Numbered from the stretch's first letter, positions 30,358 to 39,591 are shown. The stretch: 64,000 nucleotides of DNA from Muriicola soli (GCF_004139715.1 NZ_CP035544.1:2855501-2919500); one strand, 5' to 3'. Made by a program: numbers and translations. The notes: generated from the letters alone by a model not told the origin.

Positions 30358-30386
30358 TTGCTGAGTTCTTTTATTCTTTACATTTG
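30358..30386 (+). promoter_or_regulatory. pgk promoter (TTG, 18 bp, TACATTTG)
   Basis: TTG at 30358-30360 and TACATTTG at 30379-30386 match the -33/-7 consensus with an 18-base spacer. The ATG of pgk is 23 bases downstream. Confidence 0.7.
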
Positions 30387-30409
30387 TTCTTCTTTAAACA
30401 CGCACTAAG

Positions 30410-31603
30410 ATGAAAACGATTGACGATATTGATTTTTCTAATAAAAAGGCGCTAATCCGTGTCGATTTTAATGTTCCTCTAAACAGTGAATTCGAGGTAA
30501 CAGATACCAACAGGATTGAAGCCGCGAAACCCAGCATCCTTAAAGTTTTAGAAGATGGGGGTAGTGCAATTTTAATGAGCCATTTGGGAAGACCCAAAGG
30601 GAAGGTCAGTCAGGATTTGTCTTTAAAACACATTTGCGAAACGGTAAGTGAGATCATTGGCGTGGAAGTGAAATTTGTAGATGATTGTGTTGGTGAGAGA
30701 GCAGAAGAGGCTGTAAAGGAACTTGAAAACGGAGAAGTCCTCCTGCTTGAGAATCTCCGGTTCCACGCAGAGGAAGAACAGGGAGATGAAAATTTCGCCA
30801 AAGCTCTATCCAGGCTTGGTGATATCTATGTAAATGATGCTTTTGGTACTGCGCACCGGGCACATGCTTCAACTACCATCGTCGCTAAATATTTTCCTGA
30901 AAACAAGTGTTTTGGATACCTGTTAGCTAAGGAAATAGAAGCGATAGAAAAGGTAATGCGCACCGGAGAGAAGCCTATAACAGCTATCCTTGGAGGAGCA
31001 AAAGTTTCATCCAAGATCACCATAATTGAAAATATCCTAAGCAAGGTAGACCACCTCATCATAGGCGGGGGAATGACTTACACCTTTGTTAAGGCAATGG
31101 GTGGAAAAGTTGGAGCTTCCATTTGCGAGGATGACAAGATGCAGCTGGCCCTTGAGATACTGGAGAAGGCCAAGAAAGAAGGTGTTGAGGTTCATCTTCC
31201 GGTTGATGTCTTGGCCGCAGACAGCTTTAGTAATGACGCACAGACGCAAACGGTTTCAGTAAGCAGTATTCCAGATAACTGGCAGGGACTAGATGCAGGA
31301 CCGGAAACCCTCAAGATTTTTAAGGAGGTGATTTTAGCCTCAAAAACGATTCTCTGGAATGGGCCGGTCGGTGTTTTTGAGATGGAGAATTTTGCCAAAG
31401 GCACTATTGCAGTGGGAAATTTTATCGAAGAAGCAACCAAAAACGGTGCATTTTCCCTCGTAGGTGGGGGCGATTCCGTCGCTGCAGTAAAACAATTCGG
31501 TTTTGAGGACAAAGTGAGCTATGTTTCCACGGGCGGCGGCGCCATGCTCGAGAGTTTAGAGGGTAAGACCTTACCCGGGATAGCCGCAATATCAGAAGCC
31601 TAA
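30410..31603 (+). CDS. pgk: Phosphoglycerate kinase
   Basis: Glycolytic and gluconeogenic enzyme transferring phosphate between 1,3-bisphosphoglycerate and ADP. Substrate-binding segments are visible: [13 protein letters not shown] near the N-terminus, [12 protein letters not shown] near residue 55, [13 protein letters not shown] and [11 protein letters not shown]. The nucleotide side includes [12 protein letters not shown] and [14 protein letters not shown]. The 397-residue length is standard. It is monocistronic and diverges from holB. The start ATG agrees with the family N-terminus ([12 protein letters not shown]). Confidence 0.98.
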   Translation: MKTIDDIDFSNKKALIRVDFNVPLNSEFEVTDTNRIEAAKPSILKVLEDGGSAILMSHLGRPKGKVSQDLSLKHICETVSEIIGVEVKFVDDCVGERAEEAVKELENGEVLLLENLRFHAEEEQGDENFAKALSRLGDIYVNDAFGTAHRAHASTTIVAKYFPENKCFGYLLAKEIEAIEKVMRTGEKPITAILGGAKVSSKITIIENILSKVDHLIIGGGMTYTFVKAMGGKVGASICEDDKMQLALEILEKAKKEGVEVHLPVDVLAADSFSNDAQTQTVSVSSIPDNWQGLDAGPETLKIFKEVILASKTILWNGPVGVFEMENFAKGTIAVGNFIEEATKNGAFSLVGGGDSVAAVKQFGFEDKVSYVSTGGGAMLESLEGKTLPGIAAISEA

Positions 31604-31713
31604 GTCCGTTAATTTATAAAGCCCCTATTGCCGGTTAGGAAGAAGAGATTATTATTTTATTCTTTCGGAAAAAAATTGCATTTTAGTAGATCCCCACAGC
31701 CAAAAGCAGATTT

Positions 31714-33296
31714 ATGATTGTGAAAAGTAAACGGTTGTTTGCCTGCGCCCTTCTGGGGGAGCAATCCTGGTCAATGCTCAGAATTCAGATACGTTGATCC
31801 TGAGGAACGATGTAGTTGAACTTTCAAGGATAGATTCTTTACCATCTCAAGAGAATGCGGCACCTACCTTTATAGTAAAGCCGGATAATACCATTGAATT
31901 AAAAGACCTTGCAGAGGCTTCAAATTACGACAGTTTATGGATGAAGGAACTGTATCAAAGTGCACAACTCTCAGGACAAATGTACAATCTGGTGGGAAGT
32001 ATGGGGGAGGTTATTTCCGACACAATAGCGCATCAAAGCGTTGAACTTGACACGGAGTTGTTAAAAGCGCGACTTAAGGCATTAGATGAAAAAACACCAT
32101 TCAACATTGCATACAACCCCTCTTTAGAATCTGTAATCAAATCCTTTCTGATTCGTAAAAAAGACCTGATGGAACGTATGCTAACGGCCAGTCAGTTTTA
32201 CTTTCCACTATTTGAACAGGAACTGGACAACCACAACATACCCCTTGAGATAAAATATCTCGCTATTGTGGAATCTGCCCTCAATCCAAGGGCAAAGTCG
32301 CGTGTTGGTGCCACAGGTCTATGGCAGTTTATGTATAGTACAGGAAAGATGTACGACCTGGATGTGAGCAGTTATGTCGATGAGCGCAGCGATCCCGTAA
32401 AGTCTACCAAAGCTGCCTGTCAATACCTATCCAAGTTGTACGATATCTTCGGGGATTGGGATCTGGCCCTGGCCGCGTATAATTCCGGTCCCGGAAATGT
32501 GAACAAGGCGATAAGAAGATCAGGAGGCTACACCAATTACTGGAATATAAGAAGGAACCTGCCCCGTGAAACTGCAGGATATCTGCCCGCCTTTCTCGCC
32601 ACGATGTACCTGTTTGAATACGCCGAGGAACACGGACTAAAACCCGTAGAGGCAGCACGCCCGTATTTTGAAACAGATACGGTTCGGGTAAAGCGACTGA
32701 TAACATTTGATCAGATCAGCAGAATGGTCGAAGTAAGCAAAGAAGAACTCACAGTACTGAACCCCTCCTATAAACTAAACATCATTCCTTATTTATCAGA
32801 TAAAAAATACACCTTGCGTTTGCCTAGAAGGGAAATCGGCAAATTTGTTACCAATGAAGATTCTATCTATGCTTTTGTAGAAGAAGAATTAAAGTCTAAA
32901 GAATCGCCTCTCCCTCAATTGGTCAAAGCTGATTCACGTATTAGGTACAGGGTAAAAAGCGGAGATTACCTCGGTAAAATTGCAGAACGTTACGGAGTGG
33001 GTGTTAGTCAGATTAAGAATTGGAATGGTTTGAGAAGTAATAACCTGAGGATTGGCCAACGCCTGACCATATATCCTAGGAAACCATTTGTGGCCGCCAC
33101 TTCACCAAAAAGCGCCGTTAAAACGGTTAACAACAGCGAACTAAAGTTCCATACGGTTAAGGAAGGAGACTCTTTGTGGACCATTTCCCAAAAATATCCA
33201 GGAATTTCCATAGAAAATTTACGAGAATGGAACGGTATTCGCGGTAATAAGTTATTGCCGGGCACTAGGCTCAAACTTTGCGAGTGCCCATCTTAG
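31714..33296 (+). CDS. LysM-containing lytic transglycosylase (MltD-like), apparent frameshift in signal peptide
   Basis: The catalytic part has an SLT domain with the glutamate in IVESALNPRAKSRVGATGLW and the AAYNSGPGNVNKAIR motif. Two LysM domains follow (RVKSGDYLGKIAERYGV and TVKEGDSLWTISQKYPG). It cleaves peptidoglycan with 1,6-anhydro product formation in the periplasm. The main frame starts only at TTG 31794. ATG 31714 encodes MIVKSKRLFACALLG, and the main frame upstream of 31794 reads AILVNAQNSDT. Joined, these make a classic signal peptide. One extra G in the five-G run at 31755-31759 would join them. Either the sequence lacks a G or the gene is truly out of frame and depends on TTG 31794, without an export signal. 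Confidence 0.85.
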
Positions 33297-33336
33297 GTTT
33301 AACTTATAAAGCGAATTAACACTATACTAAAATTCA

Positions 33337-34314
33337 ATGAAAAATTTCTCTCTGCTACTGATTGCTCTTCTTCTTTTTTCTTGTAACGATGGGCCAAAAA
33401 AGAAGTATCTGCCCGAGTCGATTGGGGCTATTAATAGCCTGGGCGTTGTGATCAGCAATGATCTTTGGGAAGGTGCGGTTGGAGATAAGCTCAGAGAGCA
33501 TTTTGCTGCTCCCGTAGTTGGACTCACCTGGGAAGAACCTCTATTTAGCCTGGAGCAAATGCCACAAAAAGTGTTTACCGGAACTACCAGATACAGAAGG
33601 GCCGTATTATTTGTGGACCTGGATACGGTTAATGTGGCACATCTGAAAACTGATCTCTACGCTGCCCCTCAGGAAATAGGAGTGATCAAGGGCCGTACAC
33701 AAGAGGAACTTATCACCAATATTGAAACCTATGCCGATGAGTTTATTGCAGCTATTAAAGGAATGGAGTTAGAGGAGACCCAGAAGCGTTTTCTTCGCTC
33801 ACTGAGTAAGGATAAAATCTTAGAAGAAAAATTCGGGGTCACATTCAGGCTGCCATCCATCTATAAGTTGGGGAAACAGGAAGATAATTTCGTTTGGATA
33901 GACAGAGAAATTCAAAAAGGGAGTATGAATATCATTGCCTATGAAATCCCCTGGGAAAGTCTTGATAATGATTCTACTTTGGTAACTGATTTTATTAGAA
34001 TGCGGGATTCAATAGGTGAAAAGTACATTCCCGGACCGGACATAAGGAATAAAAAGACCTACATGACCACTGAAGATGCCTTCGCTCCGCATTTCTTTGA
34101 AACGGAAATAGACGGGCATAAAGCCTTGGAAGCACGAAGTATTTGGGATATTGAGAACTACCCTATGGCAGGGCCTTTTTTAACCTTTGTCATCGATGAC
34201 GAAGCTAATAATCGCAAACTGGTTGTAGAGGGCTTTACATTCGCTCCAGCCACCAATAAAAGGGATTATATGTTTGAATTGGAGGCGATCCTGAGATCTG
34301 TGAAGTTTAAATAA
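33337..34314 (+). CDS. DUF4837 family lipoprotein
   Basis: The 325-residue protein has a lipoprotein signal (MKNFSLLLIALLLFSC) with the lipid cysteine at residue 16. The body carries DUF4837-type segments: ISNDLWEGAVGDKLREHFAA, LFSLEQMPQKVF and KTYMTTEDAFAPHFFE. The family is restricted to Bacteroidota and has no assigned function. It follows the transglycosylase by 40 bases, possibly as an operon, and ends on the hairpin at 34330. Confidence 0.82.
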   Translation: MKNFSLLLIALLLFSCNDGPKKKYLPESIGAINSLGVVISNDLWEGAVGDKLREHFAAPVVGLTWEEPLFSLEQMPQKVFTGTTRYRRAVLFVDLDTVNVAHLKTDLYAAPQEIGVIKGRTQEELITNIETYADEFIAAIKGMELEETQKRFLRSLSKDKILEEKFGVTFRLPSIYKLGKQEDNFVWIDREIQKGSMNIIAYEIPWESLDNDSTLVTDFIRMRDSIGEKYIPGPDIRNKKTYMTTEDAFAPHFFETEIDGHKALEARSIWDIENYPMAGPFLTFVIDDEANNRKLVVEGFTFAPATNKRDYMFELEAILRSVKFK

Positions 34315-34329
34315 AATCTCTGTGCTATA

Positions 34330-34364
34330 AAAAAGCGCTCTCATTTAATGAAAGCGCTTTTTTT
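34330..34364. terminator. Bidirectional terminator after the DUF4837 gene
   Basis: AAAGCGCTCTCATT and AATGAAAGCGCTTT pair with one mismatch around a single base, flanked by A-rich and T-rich tails. It lies between the plus-strand DUF4837 stop and the minus-strand small ORF stop at 34372. Confidence 0.8.
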
Positions 34365-34371
34365 ATCTCTT

Positions 34372-34542
34372 TTAGTCAAAGGCAAAGCCCGTTGACAGCC
34401 TGAAAATAAAGGCGTACATAGTTATTAGCCACAAAGCGAAACAGAACCAGGAAAACGCCTTAAAATATTTCTTAAGGAACATATTTCTCCAATTCCTGAA
34501 TGCTTCTACATAAATTTCTTTTACGAGTATAATTTTCTGCAT
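34372..34542 (-). CDS. 56-residue membrane microprotein, copy A
   Basis: The minus strand encodes 56 residues starting MQKIILVKEIYVEAFRNW. A membrane helix follows (FSWFCFALWLITMYAFIF), and the end is RLSTGFAFD. It is a paralogue of the ORF at 34748-34918, with the same length and matching motifs KEIYxEAFxN, FKxFxWFCxA, YAFIFR and TGFAFD. Conservation at the protein level shows it is a real gene. It resembles a flavobacterial small-protein family that I believe is catalogued as DUF6747, which I could not check. Function unknown. Confidence 0.75.
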   Translation of the reverse strand: MQKIILVKEIYVEAFRNWRNMFLKKYFKAFSWFCFALWLITMYAFIFRLSTGFAFD

Positions 34543-34698
34543 ATCCTGCCTTTTAATGTTTATCCTAAGGCAAAGATCATGCTATGAGGTGGTTAAGAAG
34601 CAATAAATAGACCAAGAACGAATAAATCGGATTACTTAAAACGAGAGTTGAAACATCCTCTTTTAACAGTATTCTTTATCCGATATACGGCATGCAAT

Positions 34699-34729
34699 AA
34701 AAAAACACGATCGTCGGATCGTGTTTTTT
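34699..34729. terminator. Terminator hairpin after microprotein copy B
   Basis: AAAAAACACGATC and GATCGTGTTTTTT form a perfect stem around a 4-base loop. On the minus strand it follows the stop at 34748 by about 20 bases, so the two paralogues have separate transcripts. No gene is seen in 34543-34698. Confidence 0.85.
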
Positions 34730-34747
34730 ACAAAAGAAATGGGTTGG

Positions 34748-34918
34748 TTAATCGAATGCGAAACCTGTAGCTACTCTGAAAATGAAAGCGTAGAGTACAA
34801 TCACTAAACATGCGAGGCAAAACCAGGTAAAAATCTTAAAGAGGTTTCTGATAAAAAATGACCCCAGATTTTTAAAGGCCTCCAGGTAAATTTCCTTTAT
34901 GAGTAAAATGTGTTTCAT
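34748..34918 (-). CDS. 56-residue membrane microprotein, copy B
   Basis: The minus strand encodes 56 residues: MKHILLIKEIYLEAFKNL, a helix FTWFCLACLVIVLYAFIF, and the end RVATGFAFD. It is about 50% identical by eye to copy A at 34372-34542, with identical length and the same positively charged segment (RNLFK) just before the helix. One membrane span is predicted, with a basic amphipathic N-terminal stretch inside. The gene has its own terminator. No TAnnTTTG box was found in front of it. Function unknown. Confidence 0.75.
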   Translation of the reverse strand: MKHILLIKEIYLEAFKNLGSFFIRNLFKIFTWFCLACLVIVLYAFIFRVATGFAFD

Positions 34919-35084
34919 ATGGTGAGATTTAGGTTAACTATTTTATGGATATAACTGTGATTATTGACCTTACGTATTTTGACCCTTCAAATTTGTTGTA
35001 TAGTTGCCGAAAGATGTTGAGAACAGCTTAAATAGGGTATTTAGTCCATGACATCTTTAAGGTTAATAAGGTTTTCAAAAAAAA

Positions 35085-35105
35085 CCACTTGCAATTTGCA
35101 AGTGG
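35085..35105 (-). terminator. Terminator hairpin of the OmpA-family gene
   Basis: CCACTTGCAA and TTGCAAGTGG pair perfectly around one base. The A run at 35077-35084 on the plus strand gives a U-run on the minus-strand transcript. It is 30 bases past the OmpA gene stop. The 34919-35084 stretch holds no gene I can see. Confidence 0.8.
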
Positions 35106-35134
35106 TGAGTTGGGTAGGTTAGTTCACAAGCTAC

Positions 35135-37933
35135 TTACATTTTTACTATGATAAATTCCGAGCGCCTGTTGAGCTGGTGTTGTTCACTACTGCATCGAAT
35201 ACTGCCGTCACAACCGTTCAGCAACCTTTCTTCTCCATATCCAACAGCGCTTTCTATACGTTTTGGATCAATTCCTTTTGAAATGATATAATCCCTGGTT
35301 GATTTCGCCCTTCTGTCTGAAAGGTATTTGTTGTAGACAGCTTTACCCCTGCTGTCTGTATGCGATTCAATTTTGATCACCATGGTGGGGTTATCCCTCA
35401 TTACTCCTACGAGCTTATCTAGTTCTTCTGCCGCATCTCTTCGAATATTAAACTTGTCAAAATCGAAATAGATCATATCCAGTTTGATCTTCTTGATCCC
35501 TTCTTCCATCACTACAAGCTCTTTTAATTTATTCAGAGAAACATCCACATTAATGACCTCATTCTCTTTGGTGGAAACGTCCGTAACCACTTCAGAATAA
35601 CCTTCTTTGTTGGTTTGAACCTTGTATTTTGTGTTGCTGTCGAGATCTTCAAAAACAAAGCTACCGTCCTCATCAGATATAACTTCCTTCAGCTTTATAT
35701 TGTTCTCATCCAGCAAGGTTACCAGTGCTTCTGGCATAACTTCTCCGGTAACCAGATCTGTAATCACTCCTTCTATAGCATTGAGATTGAGTTCTTCCGG
35801 CATTAGCTTTGAAAATGAATAAATATCATCATCACCTTTTCCCCCTCGCCTGTTTGAGGCAAAGAATCCTTTCTGTGTGGCCTCATCAACGATATAGGAA
35901 AAATCATCCTTCTTACTATTGATGGGTTTCCCCATATTTTTAACTTGTCCGAAGCCATCCTCCTCACTGTAAGCCACCTCGTATACGTCTAGACCACCCA
36001 GGCTTATATGACCGTTTGAAGAAAAGTATAATTTTTTATCGGTGATAAAAGGGAACATTTCCTTGCGCTCCGTATTGATCTCAGGCCCGAGATTACGGGG
36101 ATCTGAGAAGCTTCCGTTATCATTAACATCAACGACAAAAAGATCGGTTTCACCAAGACTTCCGGGTCGGTCGGAAACGAAGTACAATTGTTTTCCATCC
36201 GGACTTAAAGCAGGATGGCCTGTAGAAAATTCGTCACTGTTAAAAGGGAGTTCGGTGGCCTCTGTCCAGTTACCATCTACCTTTTTAGACCGGTATATTT
36301 TTAAATTATTTACCCCGTTTTTATCTCGTTTTAACTTCTTCCCGTAATTATTTCGGGTAAAATACATGGTAGTATTGTCTGGCGAGAAGGCAACCGAAGC
36401 CTCATGGTATTTTGTATTGATCTTTTTTGAAAACTTAATGGCGTCTTTAACCTCTTGTGATTCCTGATTTACCTTGGCTACATAGAGGTCTAGATAAGGC
36501 TGATTATTCCATTTATACCGTCTGGTACTAAAAAATGAAGAGTCCATTGCAGAAGCAAAAACCAGTTCATCGTCATTGTAGAACATTGGAGAAAAGTCGG
36601 AATACTCAGAATTGGTTGCCACATTTCGCAAAGTGTATTCTAATTCGGTGTCCAGGATGTTATCCAGCACTTTTTCTTTTGGGGTGGTACGCGGATCGTT
36701 TACCGTATACCTCATCCCTTCTTTTCGTACCCGTCTGTCGTAAATACGCATCAGGCGTTTCGCCCTTGAGTATTTGCCTGTTCCTTTGAGGCTATGAGCG
36801 TACTTAAAGATGTTTTCACTGCTAATCTCGTTCTCGTATCTGTTGTATAGAATGTCGTACCAGTAGTAGGCGCGTTCCATATTGGAGTTAAAATAATGAG
36901 AGTCACCAGCTTTTTGAATGACCTCGTATGTATAGTTATCATCATTATTTGCGAGGAATTGCTCGTAAAGTTCAGCGGCTTCAGCATACCACATCTTCTC
37001 AAAATACAAATCTGCTTTCTGCAATAATTTCGTTGGGGGATCCTTTGTAAATGATGAGGCTTTTGATTTTGAATTTTGTGATGCGGTTTGGCTGTTAGCC
37101 GGTTTATTTCTACTAACAACGCCTTTCATAGTCTCTGTGATGACTGCAGAAGAGGTCGCGGGAACGTGCATGATCCATATCTTTCCCTGATATTTTCCAT
37201 TCAGTTTAGATTTGGTGTCCGCTACGACAGATTCCCAGTTTGAATTGCTTGTCAGGTAAACGTAGGATAATTTGGTTTTCGGATGCAGTACCGATTGGGC
37301 GTCAATTCCCCTGGCCCGCATCTTGTCAAGAAATTTTGAGACGTTGTTCTGGTCTCCGAAAACTCCGGCGACAGCGAAATAACCGCCTTCTGGAATATTG
37401 CTGTTTTCAATTGTTCTGGAGGCGATGGATAGGCCTTTTGCGGCCTGGAGAAACTCGCTATGTGCTCTTTTCTTCAAAGCTTTGTCAACATCAGCTCCCG
37501 GTTGTAAAGAAACCCGCGAACTTCTGTCTTTTTCCACATGTAGGATCCACATTTTCTTCTTATATGAATCACTTAGGTAAAATGAAATGGCTTGATCTCC
37601 TGAATTGTATCGATTGATATAAACGTAATGCATCCCATTTTGGACGTCTTTATAGATGCCAGCTGCAAAATCCTTTTGTTTTAACTGGGATACAAATGAG
37701 CGGGCATTTCCATCAACGCCGAAAACACCGGCTACCATGTAGTATCCGGAAGATATACTGGTATTGGCCTTAATGGTTTTGGTGGCAATGTTATATTGCT
37801 TTGCTTTACTTTTGAAAACCTCAAATGCTGTAACAGGCTCATTACTGCCTTCCAAGCTTGGGGTAAAGCCATAGGTGCAGACAAGGCCAGCGAGCAGCAA
37901 TAGGATTAATAAGCAATAGGATTTGAATCGCAT
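35135..37933 (-). CDS. PorE-like OmpA-family protein with two SPOR-like modules, TPR, PD40 propeller and carboxypeptidase-regulatory-like domain
   Basis: The 932-residue protein has a signal peptide (MRFKSYCLLILLLLAGLVCT). Two SPOR-like modules follow at about 60-135 (GYYMVAGVFGVDGNAR to MWILHV) and 180-255 (YFAVAGVFGDQNNV to IWIMHV). A TPR region is at about 300-380 (KADLYFEKMWYAEAAELYEQ). PD40 blades are at about 440-690 (FSTGHPALSPDGKQLYFVSD, then RPGSLGETDLF). A beta-sandwich is at about 705-790 (LVTGEVMPEALVTL, VFEDLDSNTKYKV). The C-terminal OmpA domain has IESHTDSRGKAVYNKYLSDR and NRRSEFI. From TPR to OmpA this matches PorE of the type IX system, which binds peptidoglycan. The SPOR-like front is extra and matches the tail of the SprF-like protein at 11158-13227. 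Monocistronic. Confidence 0.87.
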   Translation of the reverse strand: MRFKSYCLLILLLLAGLVCTYGFTPSLEGSNEPVTAFEVFKSKAKQYNIATKTIKANTSISSGYYMVAGVFGVDGNARSFVSQLKQKDFAAGIYKDVQNGMHYVYINRYNSGDQAISFYLSDSYKKKMWILHVEKDRSSRVSLQPGADVDKALKKRAHSEFLQAAKGLSIASRTIENSNIPEGGYFAVAGVFGDQNNVSKFLDKMRARGIDAQSVLHPKTKLSYVYLTSNSNWESVVADTKSKLNGKYQGKIWIMHVPATSSAVITETMKGVVSRNKPANSQTASQNSKSKASSFTKDPPTKLLQKADLYFEKMWYAEAAELYEQFLANNDDNYTYEVIQKAGDSHYFNSNMERAYYWYDILYNRYENEISSENIFKYAHSLKGTGKYSRAKRLMRIYDRRVRKEGMRYTVNDPRTTPKEKVLDNILDTELEYTLRNVATNSEYSDFSPMFYNDDELVFASAMDSSFFSTRRYKWNNQPYLDLYVAKVNQESQEVKDAIKFSKKINTKYHEASVAFSPDNTTMYFTRNNYGKKLKRDKNGVNNLKIYRSKKVDGNWTEATELPFNSDEFSTGHPALSPDGKQLYFVSDRPGSLGETDLFVVDVNDNGSFSDPRNLGPEINTERKEMFPFITDKKLYFSSNGHISLGGLDVYEVAYSEEDGFGQVKNMGKPINSKKDDFSYIVDEATQKGFFASNRRGGKGDDDIYSFSKLMPEELNLNAIEGVITDLVTGEVMPEALVTLLDENNIKLKEVISDEDGSFVFEDLDSNTKYKVQTNKEGYSEVVTDVSTKENEVINVDVSLNKLKELVVMEEGIKKIKLDMIYFDFDKFNIRRDAAEELDKLVGVMRDNPTMVIKIESHTDSRGKAVYNKYLSDRRAKSTRDYIISKGIDPKRIESAVGYGEERLLNGCDGSIRCSSEQHQLNRRSEFIIVKM

Positions 37934-37955
37934 GTGTGTGTTATCCCCTTAATTG

Positions 37956-37972
37956 TGTCCTGAATCAGGACA
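37956..37972. promoter_or_regulatory. 17-bp palindrome, possible operator upstream of the OmpA-family gene
   Basis: TGTCCTGAATCAGGACA has 8-base perfect arms around a central A. It begins 23 bases upstream of the start codon at 37933. The position suits a repressor site or a short 5'-UTR hairpin. No matching regulator is in the window. Confidence 0.4.
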
Positions 37973-38213
37973 ACTCATTTTTGGTTTTCTTTGACTTTCT
38001 GGGCGGAAATCAGTTGATTCCCATTCCATAACGCCGAATTTAGAGGTTCTTATGCTAAGGGATTACTTTTTGTTGTGAAACGGATGTTTTCTGTCGTGAA
38101 TCTCCATTATATGTGGCTTTGCGCGAAGTCTGGAGGGCTTATGAAGTGCGATTTTGAATTAGCGAACCAAAGAATGTAACAGAAACTTTGGCAATAAATT
38201 AAAAATTCTTGCT

Positions 38214-38227
38214 ATACCAATTGGTAT
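38214..38227. other. 14-bp palindrome in the 37973-38280 intergenic stretch
   Basis: ATACCAATTGGTAT is a perfect palindrome. Around it lies a wider inverted repeat (AAATTCTTG before, CAAGAATTT after). Nothing else was recognised in this gene-free stretch of about 400 bases between the OmpA-family gene and tatA. Confidence 0.4.
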
Positions 38228-38285
38228 TCTAAATTAATCAAGAATTTGGCGGGGATGTCTTAGGAATGAATGGAGAATAAATAAA

Positions 38286-38310
38286 AAAAGCACCCTATTA
38301 AGGTGCTTTT
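38286..38310 (-). terminator. tatA terminator hairpin
   Basis: AAAAGCACC and GGTGCTTTT pair around a 7-base loop, 21 bases beyond the tatA stop. The A-run on the plus strand gives the U-tract. Confidence 0.8.
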
Positions 38311-38330
38311 CTTGCCATTGTATATTAAAT

Positions 38331-38513
38331 CTAGTCTTTTTTCTCTTCTAATTTATCGTCTTCCTTGGAAGCGTCTTTAAATTCTTTTATCCCGCTGCCC
38401 AATCCCCTCATTAATTCAGGAATCTTTTTTCCGCCGAACAAAAGGAGTACCAGTACTACGATGACGGCTATTTGCCAGGGGCCTATGGCCAGAAAAGGTA
38501 TTGCTAAGATCAT
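38331..38513 (-). CDS. tatA: Twin-arginine translocase subunit TatA/TatE
   Basis: The 60-residue protein has the TatA plan: a short N-terminal membrane helix ([19 protein letters not shown]), the hinge [20 protein letters not shown] forming an amphipathic helix, and an acidic/lysine tail ([15 protein letters not shown]). TatA multimers form the pore for folded proteins carrying twin-arginine signals. tatC is not adjacent in this window. Single gene, own terminator and -7 box. Confidence 0.95.
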   Translation of the reverse strand: MILAIPFLAIGPWQIAVIVVLVLLLFGGKKIPELMRGLGSGIKEFKDASKEDDKLEEKKD

Positions 38514-38535
38514 TGCTTTAAATTATTTTGGTAAA

Positions 38536-38543
38536 CAAAGGTA
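38536..38543 (-). promoter_or_regulatory. tatA -7 box (TACCTTTG)
   Basis: This is a perfect TAnnTTTG on the minus strand, 22 bases before the tatA ATG. The -33 TTG is not evident. Confidence 0.55.
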
Positions 38544-38702
38544 GTAAAAATCTCGATAGACTTACGCGTTATAAAACGTTAAGATCACGGTTTAATTGTC
38601 TGTCAACAACCTAAGAGGAAGTATTTTATCAAAGAAAATTTGGACCGCTTTGTACTATAGTCAAATTTATGATTCTTCTGTGCTGATATTCAATTCGAAA
38701 TG

Positions 38703-38710
38703 TATCTTTG
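38703..38710 (+). promoter_or_regulatory. -7 box (TATCTTTG) directly before the M23 peptidase
   Basis: A perfect TAnnTTTG ends 6 bases before the ATG at 38717, so the transcript should start at or just before the start codon. TGAGGA between them resembles a weak Shine-Dalgarno sequence but would mostly not be transcribed. Confidence 0.5.
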
Positions 38711-38716
38711 TGAGGA

Positions 38717-39586
38717 ATGGAGAAAAAAGGTAAAAAACGCAAGGAAATAAAGCGGAAGTTACTTCATAAGTACCGACTTGTAATCCTCAACGAAAGCACA
38801 TTTGAAGAAAAAATATCCTTCAAATTAAGTCGGCTTAACGTTTTTATTACCGGTACCTTATTTATCATTGTCCTGATTGGTTTGACCACCCTTCTCATTG
38901 CGTTTACGCCTTTGCGGGAATACATTCCGGGCTACTCCTCTACGCGTTTGAAAAAACAAGCAACAGAACTTACCTATAAAACCGATTCTCTTGTTAATGT
39001 TCTCAGTTATACCAATCGGTATTTGGAAAATATTCGAATGGTACTCAGGGGAGACTTTGAGAACAATGAGATGAACAGGGATTCCCTGTTTGAGCAATTT
39101 AAAATTGATCCCTCAACAATAGATCTGTCACCCATAAGGGAAGATTCGCTTTTGAGAGCGCAGGTTGCACTGGAGGATAAATACAACCTGTTTCAAAGGA
39201 ATGTGAGCAGCGGAAATCTCGTTTTGTTCTCTCCCGTTTCAGGTGTGGTCTCACAGGAATACGATGCCCAAAAGAAACATTTTGCGGTGGATATAGTGGC
39301 CGAGAAGGATGCACCGGTTAAAGCAGTCGCCAATGGAACAGTCATCTTTTCTGAATGGACGATAGGCACAGGCTACGTGATTATCATGGAGCATGAAGAA
39401 GGACTTTTGTCCGTCTATAAGCATAACGGATCTCTCAATAAGGAACAAGGTGAAATTGTTCGGGCGGGAGAGGTTATTGCTTCTGTCGGGAATACCGGCG
39501 AATTGACGACCGGTCCCCATTTACATTTTGAACTTTGGAACAACGGTAGTCCTGTAAATCCATCCGATTACATAGATTTCAATTAA
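38717..39586 (+). CDS. M23-family peptidoglycan endopeptidase, membrane anchored
   Basis: The 289-residue protein has a basic cytoplasmic tail and one membrane helix (VFITGTLFIIVLIGLTTLLI). A periplasmic coiled coil and a C-terminal LytM/M23 domain follow. Metal ligands are visible in KKHFAVDIVAE (HxxxD) and GPHLHFELWNNGSPVNP (HxH). Such enzymes cut peptide cross-links or serve as envelope scaffolds. It is followed 5 bases later by the GH3-family gene, so the two are probably co-transcribed. Confidence 0.92.
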   Translation: MEKKGKKRKEIKRKLLHKYRLVILNESTFEEKISFKLSRLNVFITGTLFIIVLIGLTTLLIAFTPLREYIPGYSSTRLKKQATELTYKTDSLVNVLSYTNRYLENIRMVLRGDFENNEMNRDSLFEQFKIDPSTIDLSPIREDSLLRAQVALEDKYNLFQRNVSSGNLVLFSPVSGVVSQEYDAQKKHFAVDIVAEKDAPVKAVANGTVIFSEWTIGTGYVIIMEHEEGLLSVYKHNGSLNKEQGEIVRAGEVIASVGNTGELTTGPHLHFELWNNGSPVNPSDYIDFN

Positions 39587-39591
39587 GGAGC

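Noticed and set aside
34315-35134. Toxin-antitoxin type I locus for the twin microproteins
   Set aside because: No antisense RNA promoter or overlapping complementary transcript is visible, and the proteins are more polar than typical type I toxins.
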